DNA of 64,000 nt from Bacillota bacterium. GTDB taxonomy: Bacteria; Bacillota; Clostridia; Peptostreptococcales; Anaerovoracaceae. Both the position numbers and the translations under genes were made by a program. Within the stretch, counting starts at the first letter, position 1. Each line of letters opens with the position of its first letter. The notes under the pieces were generated by a model. The model saw only the letters and a list, made by a program, of their open reading frames with translations, was not told the DNA's origin and made no database searches. Shown piece by piece: positions 1 to 7,979 of this stretch. The stretch spans positions 1 through 64,000 of the forward strand of contig JAFRXM010000054.1 in assembly GCA_017443515.1 (NCBI GenBank). Reading direction: 5' to 3'.

Positions 1-53
1 ATTGTATGTCATGGTGCTTTTTGCAATTTCTTTCTACAAGCGATACAAACACG

Positions 54-401
54 TCATGCTGAACAATGTTTCTGCGCCATTGATTTCCAATAGGAGATTA
101 GTGGCGCAGCTGTTTTAGGAAATGAGCCTTTAAGCCACTTTCTATCAGGGAAAATGCTTTTGAAAATAAAACCTGCAACTTTGCAGGGGCTGCCAAGAAT
201 CTGGAATTTGCGTTTCAGAGATTGCTTAAATGTAAGTTTTGGCATAGGCGTGCCGCAGTGTGTGAGCATCGTTGGAGTAATTTCACGCCCTTCAAGAACA
301 GAACTCTGATACTGAACGGGGATGGTGGTGCTGAACAGCTTGTTTACGCAGTTGAGACCAAGCACCATAGCACTGCGCATCGAGGTGTCAGAAGACTGCA
401 T
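54..401 (-). pseudogene. Degraded ORF fragment at the end of the exopolysaccharide locus
   Basis: An open frame of about 115 codons in AT-rich DNA, with no convincing ribosome binding site. It overlaps the end of the preceding EpsG-like fragment. The C-terminal half (an IFPDRKWL segment followed by a WKS segment) faintly recalls the ending of uncharacterised nucleotidyltransferases found in capsule loci, but I cannot name it. Its position directly after a truncated polymerase-like fragment suggests that a deletion joined two broken genes. It could also be non-coding. Confidence 0.25.
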
Positions 402-615
402 TTTGTTTCAAAGTATCATTTCCTACCGAACTATCATGGAACATGGTCATTATTGCAAGAATCCCCAAGGCTAAGAAAAGGTATACCCTCTTATTCCTTT
501 TCAGCTTATCCATGTTGGAAAAGGCTGAGAATCCATATGCTAGTATGATTTCTATTCCAACTAATACTGTGTAGTGAATACAACCCAGATAATTCATCCT
601 TTGCTCCTTCGTCAC
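388..615 (-). pseudogene. Truncated EpsG-like polysaccharide polymerase N-terminus
   Basis: A 75-codon frame with two hydrophobic segments (about residues 9-33 and 43-60), then a short HDSSVGNDT segment. EpsG/Wzy-type polymerases typically have a few N-terminal membrane helices followed by an extracellular loop with a VGxDT-like motif, and run to more than 300 residues. This copy stops right after that motif, so it is probably a 5' remnant of the repeat-unit polymerase. It follows two glycosyltransferase genes in the same direction, the usual place for such a gene. The assignment rests on pattern memory only. Confidence 0.35.
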
Positions 616-682
616 TGTCAGAAGCAGTTATCTCCAAGTTTTTATCTAGACAAATACCAAATATTATATATATTATATAGAA

Positions 683-700
683 AATGATATAAATATCATT
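683..700 (-). terminator. AT-rich perfect inverted repeat after the last glycosyltransferase
   Basis: Two 8-bp arms (AATGATAT and ATATCATT) with a 2-base centre lie just beyond the stop codon of the glycosyltransferase ending at 705. On the minus strand the hairpin is followed by a T/A-rich run. It may act as a weak terminator. It also superficially resembles a Fur box, but its position after a gene makes an operator unlikely. Confidence 0.35.
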
Positions 701-704
701 CTCA

Positions 705-1814
705 TTATTCTAAATCAAGATAGAAAGCCTCTAATCTTTGTGATTCCCTTTTTATATCGAAACCGTGACTAACCAACTCTGATTGATCTGAACGATTCGT
801 TTTATGACGTTCTTCCAATACGGTTATAACTTTGTCTGCCCATTTCATTGGCTCTTCTGTTATTGGAAGGTAATATACTCCTTTTACATCAACACTTTTA
901 GTAATAGTATCACTTATTATGCACGGTAAACCAGAAGCAAGGGCTTCTATGGCTGCAACTGGAGCACCTTCGAAAAGAGATGGCATAAGAAAAACATCTA
1001 AAGCTGAGAGAATTGCTTTGATATCTCTTCTTTTTCCTGTCATAATAACACTATCTGTTAAACTTAGTTCCTCTACTCTTTTTTCAAGCTGCCTCCGGAG
1101 GCTCCCATCTCCGACGATCATCATTTTTGATTTTGGAATTTTTAAGTGGAACTCATTAAACACATCTAAGGCGTATAACTGGTTTTTTTGTATACACATT
1201 CTCCCAATATTCCCAACAACAATAGTATCACTCGAAAAATTAAATTCTTTCCTAACAATCTCTCTTAATGAGACGTCAAACGAATAGTTGGCAAGTTCTA
1301 TTGCGTTCGGCAAAATATGAACTCTCCCCCGGTCAACTCGGTGTTTTCCAAAGAGATAAGCCGCCTCTGGCGAACATGCCATATAATCTGTAGCAAAAAG
1401 GCCCACAAACTTTATCAAAATACCGTTCCTGATTGCATTTAGTTTCTTGTCTGCAAATTTAGTGGAATGACTATGTTGAATTACATGCGAAATGCCACTC
1501 TTCTTTGCTTCAATCCCAACTATTTCTGCCCCCCAAATAGGATGGCAATGAACCGCTATATACTCACCTTGATGTTCACTAAAAAACAGATGCAATTTCT
1601 TTTGATCTGCTATTTTGAATGTTGGATATGGGATAAAAAAAGATCTTCCACCCAATTCTGTTATCTCATCAAGATGTGACTCTGCAACTTCTTCAAAATA
1701 CAAAAAATCAAACTGCAATATATTTCTATCAATGTGTCGATAGTAGTTCATGATAACGCTCATGACCCCTGCATTGATATTTAGACTAGAAACGACATGC
1801 AATATTCTTTTCAT
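705..1814 (-). CDS. Glycosyltransferase, GT4/GT1 fold, exopolysaccharide synthesis
   Basis: A 369-residue GT-B glycosyltransferase that would transfer a sugar from a nucleotide donor to the lipid-linked repeat unit on the cytoplasmic face. The N-terminus (HVVSSLNINAGVMSVIMNYY) is the usual glycine-containing start of the acceptor domain. The C-terminal donor domain has GNIGRMCIQKN near residue 200 and the EGAPVAAIEALASGLP motif near residue 280, whose glutamates are typical of GT4 enzymes. Length is normal. It lies 26 bp after the GT2 gene in the same operon. It is markedly AT-richer than the core cps genes, which suggests serotype-type exchange. The sugar specificity cannot be read. Confidence 0.85.
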   Translation of the reverse strand: MKRILHVVSSLNINAGVMSVIMNYYRHIDRNILQFDFLYFEEVAESHLDEITELGGRSFFIPYPTFKIADQKKLHLFFSEHQGEYIAVHCHPIWGAEIVGIEAKKSGISHVIQHSHSTKFADKKLNAIRNGILIKFVGLFATDYMACSPEAAYLFGKHRVDRGRVHILPNAIELANYSFDVSLREIVRKEFNFSSDTIVVGNIGRMCIQKNQLYALDVFNEFHLKIPKSKMMIVGDGSLRRQLEKRVEELSLTDSVIMTGKRRDIKAILSALDVFLMPSLFEGAPVAAIEALASGLPCIISDTITKSVDVKGVYYLPITEEPMKWADKVITVLEERHKTNRSDQSELVSHGFDIKRESQRLEAFYLDLE

Positions 1815-1840
1815 CGGCGTAGTATCTCCATCAACTTTTG

Positions 1841-2665
1841 TCAGCCTTTACTCTTCGATCTGAGCTTTGTCTTATATAGATACCCTCTGAGAGAGTTCGG
1901 CATATTGGCCAAGCACAATCTAATTGCCAAATTCAGTAAATACTGAAAATGATTTACCACTCCAAGCTCGAGTATCTTTTTCTGAAAACCTGTAATGGCT
2001 TCGTTATAGGCTTTCCCACCACGTCTTTGATACATCCCTTCGCCAGTTCGAACATTTACAAGCACAGAATCTAGATTATGAAACTTATATCCCGCTTTAA
2101 TCATCCGGCACCAAAGGTAATAGTCTTCAAAATACGGACAGTGCTGATAGTTTCCCGCTGTCAGCACTGCTGACTTTTTATACATCACGGTGACATGATT
2201 CATTCCATTTCTGACACGCATCTTATTAGCTATATCATCTGACGAAAGAGGCACTAGGCGAACAGCTAATTCATTTTTCATAGTTGAATCATACTCAGCA
2301 ATCTGTCCACCTAACACGGCGATTTCTGGATGTGCTTCTAAGAAAGATACTTGCTTTTCAAAGCGGTCTGGCAATGAATAGTCATCCGAGTCCATCCGTG
2401 CAACATATTCGTATTGACAATACATCAGACCTATAGATAGTGCTTTTCCCAAACCGACATTCTCCTCTAGAGGAACTACATCAACTATTTTTTCATTGTT
2501 TGCATATCTAAGAATTAGTTCATGTAGCTCATCTGAAACAGACCCATCAATAACAAGAACAATCTGAGCCGGTCTATTCGTCTGGTTTAAAACACTATCA
2601 ATAGCATACGCTACTTCATCTGCCTTGTCATTCTTATACACTGACATCAATACTGAAAATAGCAT
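1841..2665 (-). CDS. Glycosyltransferase family 2 (GT-A)
   Basis: I place the start at the ATG ending at 2665 (MLFSVLMSVYKND), because GT2 enzymes begin directly with this beta strand. The longer frame to 2713 adds 16 unlikely residues. The protein has about 274 residues. VLVIDGS near residue 37 and the metal-binding DSD triad in MDSDDYSLPDRFE near residue 92 identify the GT-A donor site. The C-terminal part has only weak hydrophobicity. It should add a sugar to the undecaprenyl-linked exopolysaccharide unit. Like its downstream neighbour it is AT-rich compared with the upstream cps genes. Confidence 0.85.
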   Translation of the reverse strand: MLFSVLMSVYKNDKADEVAYAIDSVLNQTNRPAQIVLVIDGSVSDELHELILRYANNEKIVDVVPLEENVGLGKALSIGLMYCQYEYVARMDSDDYSLPDRFEKQVSFLEAHPEIAVLGGQIAEYDSTMKNELAVRLVPLSSDDIANKMRVRNGMNHVTVMYKKSAVLTAGNYQHCPYFEDYYLWCRMIKAGYKFHNLDSVLVNVRTGEGMYQRRGGKAYNEAITGFQKKILELGVVNHFQYLLNLAIRLCLANMPNSLRGYLYKTKLRSKSKG

Positions 2666-2757
2666 TATTCTACTCCCAAAAAAGTTCAAATCACACGAAA
2701 AACAATGTATCAATAATTATAGACAAAGAAGGACTTAAAGGTTTTTCTCCAAAAAAA

Positions 2758-4095
2758 TTATTTAGCAGCTGTTGTCTGTCCCTCTGCAATACCTTCTGTA
2801 CTATCTTTGACAAACAATATCTTTACCGTTGCAAAGCAAATGCGTAAATCCTCGATAATGCTTGGATTTGCTATGTACATAAGATCCATAAGCAGTTTAT
2901 CGTAAGGTGTAGTATTGTACTTTCCATACACCTGCGCATATCCTGTAAGGCCGGCCTTTGCCTGCAGGCGCAGGCGGAATTCAGGCATCTCAGCTTCATA
3001 CTGAGCAGCTATCTCAGGGCGTTCCGGACGAGGGCCTACTATGCTCATATCGCCGCGGAAAATGTTTATAAGTTGCGGCAATTCGTCTATTCTGAGTGCT
3101 CTTATCTTGCGTCCTACGGGCGTTATGCGGTCGTCATGGTCTCCGGTGGAAAGCCTGGCTACTCCGTCCTTTTCAGCATCCACTCGCATGGATCGGAACT
3201 TCAGGACGTAGAATTCCTTGCCGTCCTTTGTAAGGCGCTTCTGCTTATAGAAAGCAGGGCCTCCATCCTTTTTTACGGCTATAGCGGTAACAATGAATAT
3301 GGGGCTTGTGATTATAAGGCCTAAGCCGCTGCAAACTATGTCAAACAGCCTCTTAAGGAACACGTATTCCGGGTTTGGTGCATACCTGGATACTCTAAGA
3401 ACAGGCAGGTGGAACATATGCATCTTTGTAGCACCGCTCATTATAACGTCGCCAACTCTTGGGATAACGAATACCTGAATATTGTTGGCGATACAATACT
3501 TAAGAATAACGTTTCTGTGTTTGCTGTGTATGCCTCTGAGGAATACTACTTCCATACCGGAAATCAGATTTAGATCCTTAAGAACTTCTCTTACGTTGTA
3601 AGAGGCAGTGAGTTCAAATTTCTTTTCGAATCCGTAATCATCTATAAGGCTTTCCATCTCCGTTACGGATTCGTATATTACTGCAGACTTTTTAGGCGGT
3701 GTGAATCGGAAATACAGGGATCTTGCAGTAAACACCCAGAACCCTGAGATAATGATCTGAATAAAGAAAATGGCAAGCCCCGGGATAAGGTTGGGTATGC
3801 CTTTTGTAAGGATGGATATAACTATATACAGAGCCACGTCTGCTACAAGGAAGGCCAGGGTCTGGCTGTATATCAGCTCAGATATACGGCTGTAGGAAAT
3901 CAGCAGGGCATCGTAAACTCTGCAGAGAACTGCATATAGGAGGAAGAACAGGCCTATCACAAGAGTGTGCATTCTTTCGCCGGTCTCCATTACCACTCTG
4001 TTGGAATAGTAGAACAGCCAGCAAGCGGCAAATGCAGCTGTTATTAGTACTACGTTAAGTAGTTTGTATGCTCTTGTCCAGATAGCATGTTTCAT
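2758..4095 (-). CDS. Exopolysaccharide initiating sugar (phosphoglycosyl) transferase
   Basis: A 445-residue polyprenyl glycosylphosphotransferase that starts repeat-unit synthesis by moving a sugar-1-phosphate onto undecaprenyl phosphate. The N-terminal half has about four to five membrane helices. A central soluble domain with a Rossmann-like character follows. The C-terminal catalytic domain begins with the re-entrant helix (KRLFDIVCSGLGLIIT, about residue 260). It then has the KRLTKDGKEFYVLKFRSM segment, DELPQLINIF and DMSIVGPRPERPE, all standard for WbaP/EpsL-type enzymes. It starts 6 bp after the LoaP-like gene. Base composition matches the upstream core genes, so the composition change occurs downstream of it. 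Confidence 0.93.
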   Translation of the reverse strand: MKHAIWTRAYKLLNVVLITAAFAACWLFYYSNRVVMETGERMHTLVIGLFFLLYAVLCRVYDALLISYSRISELIYSQTLAFLVADVALYIVISILTKGIPNLIPGLAIFFIQIIISGFWVFTARSLYFRFTPPKKSAVIYESVTEMESLIDDYGFEKKFELTASYNVREVLKDLNLISGMEVVFLRGIHSKHRNVILKYCIANNIQVFVIPRVGDVIMSGATKMHMFHLPVLRVSRYAPNPEYVFLKRLFDIVCSGLGLIITSPIFIVTAIAVKKDGGPAFYKQKRLTKDGKEFYVLKFRSMRVDAEKDGVARLSTGDHDDRITPVGRKIRALRIDELPQLINIFRGDMSIVGPRPERPEIAAQYEAEMPEFRLRLQAKAGLTGYAQVYGKYNTTPYDKLLMDLMYIANPSIIEDLRICFATVKILFVKDSTEGIAEGQTTAAK

Positions 4096-4101
4096 GGCGG
4101 T

Positions 4102-4611
4102 CTACTCTTTCTTCTCTACTATCTCCAGGCCAACTTTTACGTCGGTGGTCCTGTCGAACATGGTCATCTGTAGGATGGCGATGCGGCGGTGGCGGTCTAT
4201 CTTCTTTATTTGGCCTTCAAGGCCCTTAAGGGGCCCGTAGGTGATCGAAACTGTGTCGCCTGTAAGAAATCCCGTCGAGATGTCTACAACATCCGTAGAG
4301 CCTATCAGGCGGCTCAGGATGTATTCTTCGTGTGGGGCCAAGGGCTGGAAAAAGTCCCCGGTGTGGAGCACCACGGTAAAGCCCGGGATGCGGTGCAGGG
4401 CGTCGGCGAATTCGTCTATGTGGTCCGTGAGGACGAATACGTAGGAGGGGAACAGGAGCTTTTCTACCTTTACGCGTATGCCGCCGTGCTTTTCTATCTT
4501 TGCCATGTAGGGTATGGCGCAGCGGGAATAGAGGCTCGGATCCACGAACCTTTCTATGTAGCCTCTTGTCTTTTCTTCCTGGCCGGTGTAGGTCCAGATG
4601 ACGTACCACAT
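4102..4611 (-). CDS. loaP: LoaP/NusG-paralogue processive antiterminator
   Basis: A 169-residue NusG-family protein. I choose the ATG ending at 4611 because MWYVIWTYTGQEEK is the canonical NGN start and an AAGGAA ribosome site lies just upstream. The longer frame to 4659 adds 16 residues without homology. The NGN domain covers roughly residues 1-100 (LLFPSYVFVLT is the typical beta segment). A KOW domain follows (GDTVSITYGPLKGLEGQIKKID). NusG paralogues inside exopolysaccharide operons (LoaP, UpxY, RfaH types) suppress termination in their own long operon. Here the gene lies between cpsD and the transferase, and a strong hairpin precedes it. RNA binding is inferred, not shown. Confidence 0.85.
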   Translation of the reverse strand: MWYVIWTYTGQEEKTRGYIERFVDPSLYSRCAIPYMAKIEKHGGIRVKVEKLLFPSYVFVLTDHIDEFADALHRIPGFTVVLHTGDFFQPLAPHEEYILSRLIGSTDVVDISTGFLTGDTVSITYGPLKGLEGQIKKIDRHRRIAILQMTMFDRTTDVKVGLEIVEKKE

Positions 4612-4621
4612 GATGTTCCTT

Positions 4622-4768
4622 GCCCGTATGCGGGCGGCGATTTGAGTAGCTTTAGCCATCCTGGGAAGACGTGCAAAAAAGCACGCACCTCCCGGTGTGG
4701 CGTGTTCCTGTATGCCCCCTGCCCTGCTTTGGAACGCGCGCGGAGGCGACGATCCCTGCAGCTGCAGG
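4622..4768 (-). promoter_or_regulatory. Structured intercistronic leader before the LoaP-like gene
   Basis: Between the cpsD stop and the LoaP start the transcript can form three hairpins. A 14-bp palindrome (CCTGCAGCTGCAGG) lies at 4755-4768. A hairpin with a six-T loop and CGTGC/GCACG core lies at 4670-4685, and it extends outward through partly paired GGGA/TCCC arms. A short GCCCG/CGGGC hairpin at 4622-4635 abuts the ribosome site. LoaP proteins are known to need an RNA hairpin in the leader, so one of these could be an autoregulatory or loading site. Function is inferred from structure only. Confidence 0.4.
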
Positions 4769-4782
4769 TTCCTTATATATAG

Positions 4783-5547
4783 CTAGTCCTTCTTAGCGGG
4801 CTTGCTGTCTGTTTCTGCCGGCTTTCCGTACTTACCGTAGCCGTACTTTCCGTACTTGCCGTAGCCGTACTTGCCGTATTTGCCGTACTTTCCGTAGTGG
4901 CCGTAGTACTTGCCATTTGCGCTGTAGCCCACCTTGTTGAGTATCACGCCGAGGATCGGGCAGCTGGTGTTGCGCATCTTGTCCACTATTTCCTGGGCGA
5001 GGCGGTACTTTACTTCCCCTGCTTCTATTACAAGCATTGCGCCGTCGCAAAGGGGCGCAACTACAGCGGCGTCTACCACCATGCCAAGCGGCGGGCAGTC
5101 TATTACTATGTAATCGCAGTATTTTGTGCAGGTATCTATGAGGGTCTTCATGGCGGGACGCGCCAGAAGCTCTGCGGGGTTGGGCGGCACTTTGCCGCTG
5201 ACTATTACGGAGAGGTTCTTTATGTCGGAGCTGCAGATCATCTCGTCCATCTCGCACTGGCCGGAGAGGTAGTGCGAAAGACCGAAGACGGGGGCGGAGC
5301 CCTTGAGCATCTTCATAAAGCCGGAGTTGCGCATGTCTGCGTCCACCAGCAGGACGCGCTTGCCGAGCTCAGTAAAAGAACGGCACAGGTTGAGCGCCGT
5401 GGTGGATTTGCCTTCGCCGGAGAAAGCACTGGTTATAAGAAGGATCTTTCTGTCAGCACCTGAAAACTGGATGTTGGTGCGCAGCATCTTTAATTCTTCG
5501 TCTATCTCGTATGGCAGTTCTTCCTGCTTAAGCATCACGCTCTGCAT
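4783..5547 (-). CDS. cpsD: CpsD/CapB-type bacterial tyrosine kinase
   Basis: A 254-residue cytoplasmic BY-kinase that pairs with the Wzz-like CpsC activator to control polymer length. It carries Walker A SAFSGEGKSTT (about residues 40-50), Walker A' VLLVDADMR (66-73) and Walker B YIVIDCPP (146-153). The C-terminal tyrosine cluster, the autophosphorylation target, is unusually long and regular. It has 11 tyrosines in repeating GKYGKYG units over about 30 residues, encoded by a repetitive stretch at 4826-4906. It overlaps the end of cpsB, so the two are translationally coupled. Most CpsD tails have three to seven tyrosines. Confidence 0.93.
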   Translation of the reverse strand: MQSVMLKQEELPYEIDEELKMLRTNIQFSGADRKILLITSAFSGEGKSTTALNLCRSFTELGKRVLLVDADMRNSGFMKMLKGSAPVFGLSHYLSGQCEMDEMICSSDIKNLSVIVSGKVPPNPAELLARPAMKTLIDTCTKYCDYIVIDCPPLGMVVDAAVVAPLCDGAMLVIEAGEVKYRLAQEIVDKMRNTSCPILGVILNKVGYSANGKYYGHYGKYGKYGKYGYGKYGKYGYGKYGKPAETDSKPAKKD

Positions 5548-6274
5548 GCTGGGATCCTCCGTGGGGGTTTAGTATATCTGATGGGTTGGTGTGCATAAGC
5601 AGTTCTGCGTATGCGGACCCGTACTTGCGTTCTAAGTGTGCGGCGCATTCGGACAGCTGCGGAGGGCGGTCCTCCGGGTCGTGTGCGTCCGAGGCCACGA
5701 CGTGCACCAGCTGCGCTTTTAGCAGCTTTTTGCACCAGGATGCGCGCTTTCTGCCTTCTCCTCCGAGTATGGCAGTGGCGTTCATCTGTATTTTGGCGCC
5801 CATTTCTATGAGAGCTGCAACCTGCTCTGTTTCCTGAAGAGAGCTGCAGCGCTCTATGTGAGCTATAAGCGGCGTAAAGCCGCTGTCCTGTATGGTTTTT
5901 ATGAAGTAGTGTATGTCTTCTTCCGGGGCTCCGTAGGAGAACTCCGAAAGTATGCATCTGCCGTTTCCAAGGGGGCGGACCGTGCCGGATCTTAAGGCTT
6001 CCAAAAGCAGGCTGTCGCAGTGGTATTCCCGCGAAAGAAAAAGAGCCACATCAAGACCTTTAGCCTGTGCACGCTCTTTAAGGCGCTCGAACTGGAGCAC
6101 TATTTTCTCGTCCGGGGTCTCGAACATGCCCCTTCTAAGGTGCGGCGTGGTGCAGATCGTACGTACCCCCTGCTGGTACTGCATTTCCAGAAGTTCTTCG
6201 GATTCCTGGGCGCGCAAAGCACCGTCGTCTACATATGGAAGTATGTGGCAGTGGATATCGACCAGGTCTTTCAT
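5528..6274 (-). CDS. cpsB: CpsB/CapC/YwqE-type tyrosine phosphatase (PHP family)
   Basis: A 248-residue metal-dependent phosphatase that dephosphorylates the CpsD tyrosine tail. The N-terminus DIHCHILPYVDDGA holds the HxH metal ligands of the PHP fold. Further conserved parts are TPHLRRG near residue 43, AHIERC near 141 and SDAHD near 194. Length matches the family. Its gene overlaps cpsD by about 20 bp, the standard order in Firmicute capsule operons. A hairpin at 6294-6334 lies just ahead of the start, and no strong ribosome site is visible, which may limit translation. Confidence 0.93.
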   Translation of the reverse strand: MKDLVDIHCHILPYVDDGALRAQESEELLEMQYQQGVRTICTTPHLRRGMFETPDEKIVLQFERLKERAQAKGLDVALFLSREYHCDSLLLEALRSGTVRPLGNGRCILSEFSYGAPEEDIHYFIKTIQDSGFTPLIAHIERCSSLQETEQVAALIEMGAKIQMNATAILGGEGRKRASWCKKLLKAQLVHVVASDAHDPEDRPPQLSECAAHLERKYGSAYAELLMHTNPSDILNPHGGSQHAERDA

Positions 6275-6293
6275 TTCGTAAACATGCGGAAAC

Positions 6294-6334
6294 AGAACCC
6301 CTCCGGAGCGGCATTTGTGCCCCGGAAGAGTTCT
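6294..6334. other. Hairpin between the surface-protein gene and cpsB
   Basis: Arms of 13 bases match at 11 positions (AGAACCCCTCCGG and CCGGAAGAGTTCT). In plus-strand orientation it is followed by a run of seven T, so it looks like an intrinsic terminator for plus-strand transcripts. On the sense (minus) strand no T-run follows. There it is better viewed as a processing or attenuation hairpin in the operon. Confidence 0.4.
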
Positions 6335-6356
6335 ATATGCATTTTTTTAAAAAGGA

Positions 6357-6935
6357 TTATGACTTCTTTGTGCGCTTCTTGCCGTATACTACGGTGCCAA
6401 CAGCACCAGCTGCTGCTACTACAAGGATGCCAGCCCAGATAGCGATGTTGCTGTCGCCGGTCTTGGGGGTGTCGCCGCCGGAGGAGCCGCCGGTCTTGCC
6501 GACAACGATTCCGCCCGGGGAGAGGCTGTTGAATGTAGCGTCTACGTTGGGAGCTGTTCCCTTAGCGACAAATTCCCAGTCGCCCTTTTCTGCGCTGTAG
6601 TGATAAACATACAGCGGTGTTCCGTTTGCTACGGAGCAGTTGAATGTGAAGGTTGCCGGTGTCTTGTCTGCCTTCAGTTCTGCCTGCCAGAGGACGTAGT
6701 CCAGATCCTTGACTTCTACGCCGTCGGTGACCTGAGCGGCCTTCTCAACGGTGAGGTTGGGAACTGCGGCGTCCTTAGCGGATACTGTGTAGCCGATCTC
6801 TGCGCCGCCGCTGGTGACCTTAACTACGTCAACAACGGAAGTCTTGCTGCCGGCTGCGCAAGCTACGCTGACCATGCCCAGAACCATGATGCATGCAAGC
6901 ACCAGAACAGTGCATGTTTTGAGTACTTTTCTCAT
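6357..6935 (-). CDS. Small secreted protein with PKTG-type cell-wall sorting signal
   Basis: A 192-residue exported protein inside the exopolysaccharide operon. A signal peptide occupies about residues 1-27 (hydrophobic core VLVLACIMVLGMVSVACA). The mature part is a beta-rich domain of unknown function. A glycine-rich linker follows, then TPKTGDS, a hydrophobic helix and a basic tail (GKKRTKKS), the layout of a sortase substrate. The motif is PKTG without the usual leading leucine. It lies between the LCP ligase gene and cpsB, so it may be a surface partner of the polymer, but I recognise no specific family. Confidence 0.75.
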   Translation of the reverse strand: MRKVLKTCTVLVLACIMVLGMVSVACAAGSKTSVVDVVKVTSGGAEIGYTVSAKDAAVPNLTVEKAAQVTDGVEVKDLDYVLWQAELKADKTPATFTFNCSVANGTPLYVYHYSAEKGDWEFVAKGTAPNVDATFNSLSPGGIVVGKTGGSSGGDTPKTGDSNIAIWAGILVVAAAGAVGTVVYGKKRTKKS

Positions 6936-6994
6936 TTTTTCATTCTCCTTTTCAAATAATTGACTGAATGGTTTTATATCTATAAGTCTGCATT

Positions 6995-7978
6995 TTAAGC
7001 GGGCTCATAAAACAGATCTATAAGCAGCTGCTGCAGTGCGTCGTCGTCCACGTAGAATTCGTCGTGGAGCTGGCCTATGACGTTCTTTCCGGGAAGGGAG
7101 AGCCTTTCGGGGTCCATGGCGTACTGCGAGAGCTTTTTTATCGTGTCTGCGTCTATATCGTTTTCTATGTACTTGCCGGCTTTGTCCAGGATCTGGTCCG
7201 TTAAGGAGCCGATGCCTTTAGAGCCGAACATGTCGAACAGCTGGCCCAGGAGCCATTCCTGGCGGCGCATGCGCGCGTTGTTGCTGCCGTGTTCGTTAAG
7301 ATCCCTGTAGCGGATGAAGCGCTCTGTTTGGGGGCCGTCCAGCGTTACCGTTGCGCCCTTTGCCCAGGCAGGATCTATGTCCGTGTAGTCCTCCTCGAAA
7401 GTGATCGTTATGCCGCCGAGGATGTCCGCTATGGCTGGGATGCCGTCTATAGTTACGGATGCGCAGCCGTCTATGCGCCTTCCGTGCAGGAGCCTTCCAA
7501 CCGTCCTTTTGGTGAGGAAGCACGAGCGCCTTGCGCTGTCGCCGAAGGCGTACTGCATGTTTATCTGCACCGGGTTGGTACTGAGGTAAGTGCCTTGTTT
7601 ATCGTAGTAGTCCACATCCGTGATGGTATCCCTTGAGATGGTGACTACTTTTGTTGTCTTGGTCTTGTCGTCCAGGACCAGCAGTATCAGCGCGTCCGAG
7701 CGGCCTGCTGTGCCTATGTTGGCGGACGTGTCGGAGTAATCCCCTTCGTCTATTCCCAGCAGCAGCACGGTGGTAAGACCGTCCTTTTGCGTATACTTCT
7801 TGTCCTTGTATGTGACTGTTACGCCCCAGTCGTTGTCCGCTATGTTGTGGATGTTGTCCTGTGGGGCGCTGCTGTTTCTTCCCAAAAGGCCCTTTATGAG
7901 CATCCCTGCGGAGACCAGCGCCACACATATCAGAACAGCGGCTATTATCGTAAGAGCCGACGGTTTGCGGGGACCCAT
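6995..7978 (-). CDS. LytR-CpsA-Psr (LCP) family polymer ligase
   Basis: A 327-residue membrane-anchored LCP protein, which would transfer the finished exopolysaccharide from its lipid carrier to peptidoglycan outside the cell. One N-terminal helix (ALTIIAAVLICVALVSAGML) is followed by the LCP domain. Visible are LLGIDEGD near residue 73, GRSDALILLVLDDKTKTTKVVTISRDT around 92-118, a DGIPAIADILGGI segment and an RYRDLNEHGSNNARMRRQE segment with the conserved arginines. Length is normal. It starts 1 bp after the Wzz-like gene, so the two are translated together. Confidence 0.92.
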   Translation of the reverse strand: MGPRKPSALTIIAAVLICVALVSAGMLIKGLLGRNSSAPQDNIHNIADNDWGVTVTYKDKKYTQKDGLTTVLLLGIDEGDYSDTSANIGTAGRSDALILLVLDDKTKTTKVVTISRDTITDVDYYDKQGTYLSTNPVQINMQYAFGDSARRSCFLTKRTVGRLLHGRRIDGCASVTIDGIPAIADILGGITITFEEDYTDIDPAWAKGATVTLDGPQTERFIRYRDLNEHGSNNARMRRQEWLLGQLFDMFGSKGIGSLTDQILDKAGKYIENDIDADTIKKLSQYAMDPERLSLPGKNVIGQLHDEFYVDDDALQQLLIDLFYEPA

Positions 7979-7979
7979 G

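Noticed and set aside
683-700. Fur box
   Set aside because: The TGATAT/ATATCA symmetry is suggestive, but the site lies after a gene and not before any intact promoter.
4826-4906. Tandem DNA repeats that look like a CRISPR or VNTR locus
   Set aside because: They are coding repeats for the tyrosine-rich tail of CpsD, with no spacers. No CRISPR array was seen anywhere in the window.
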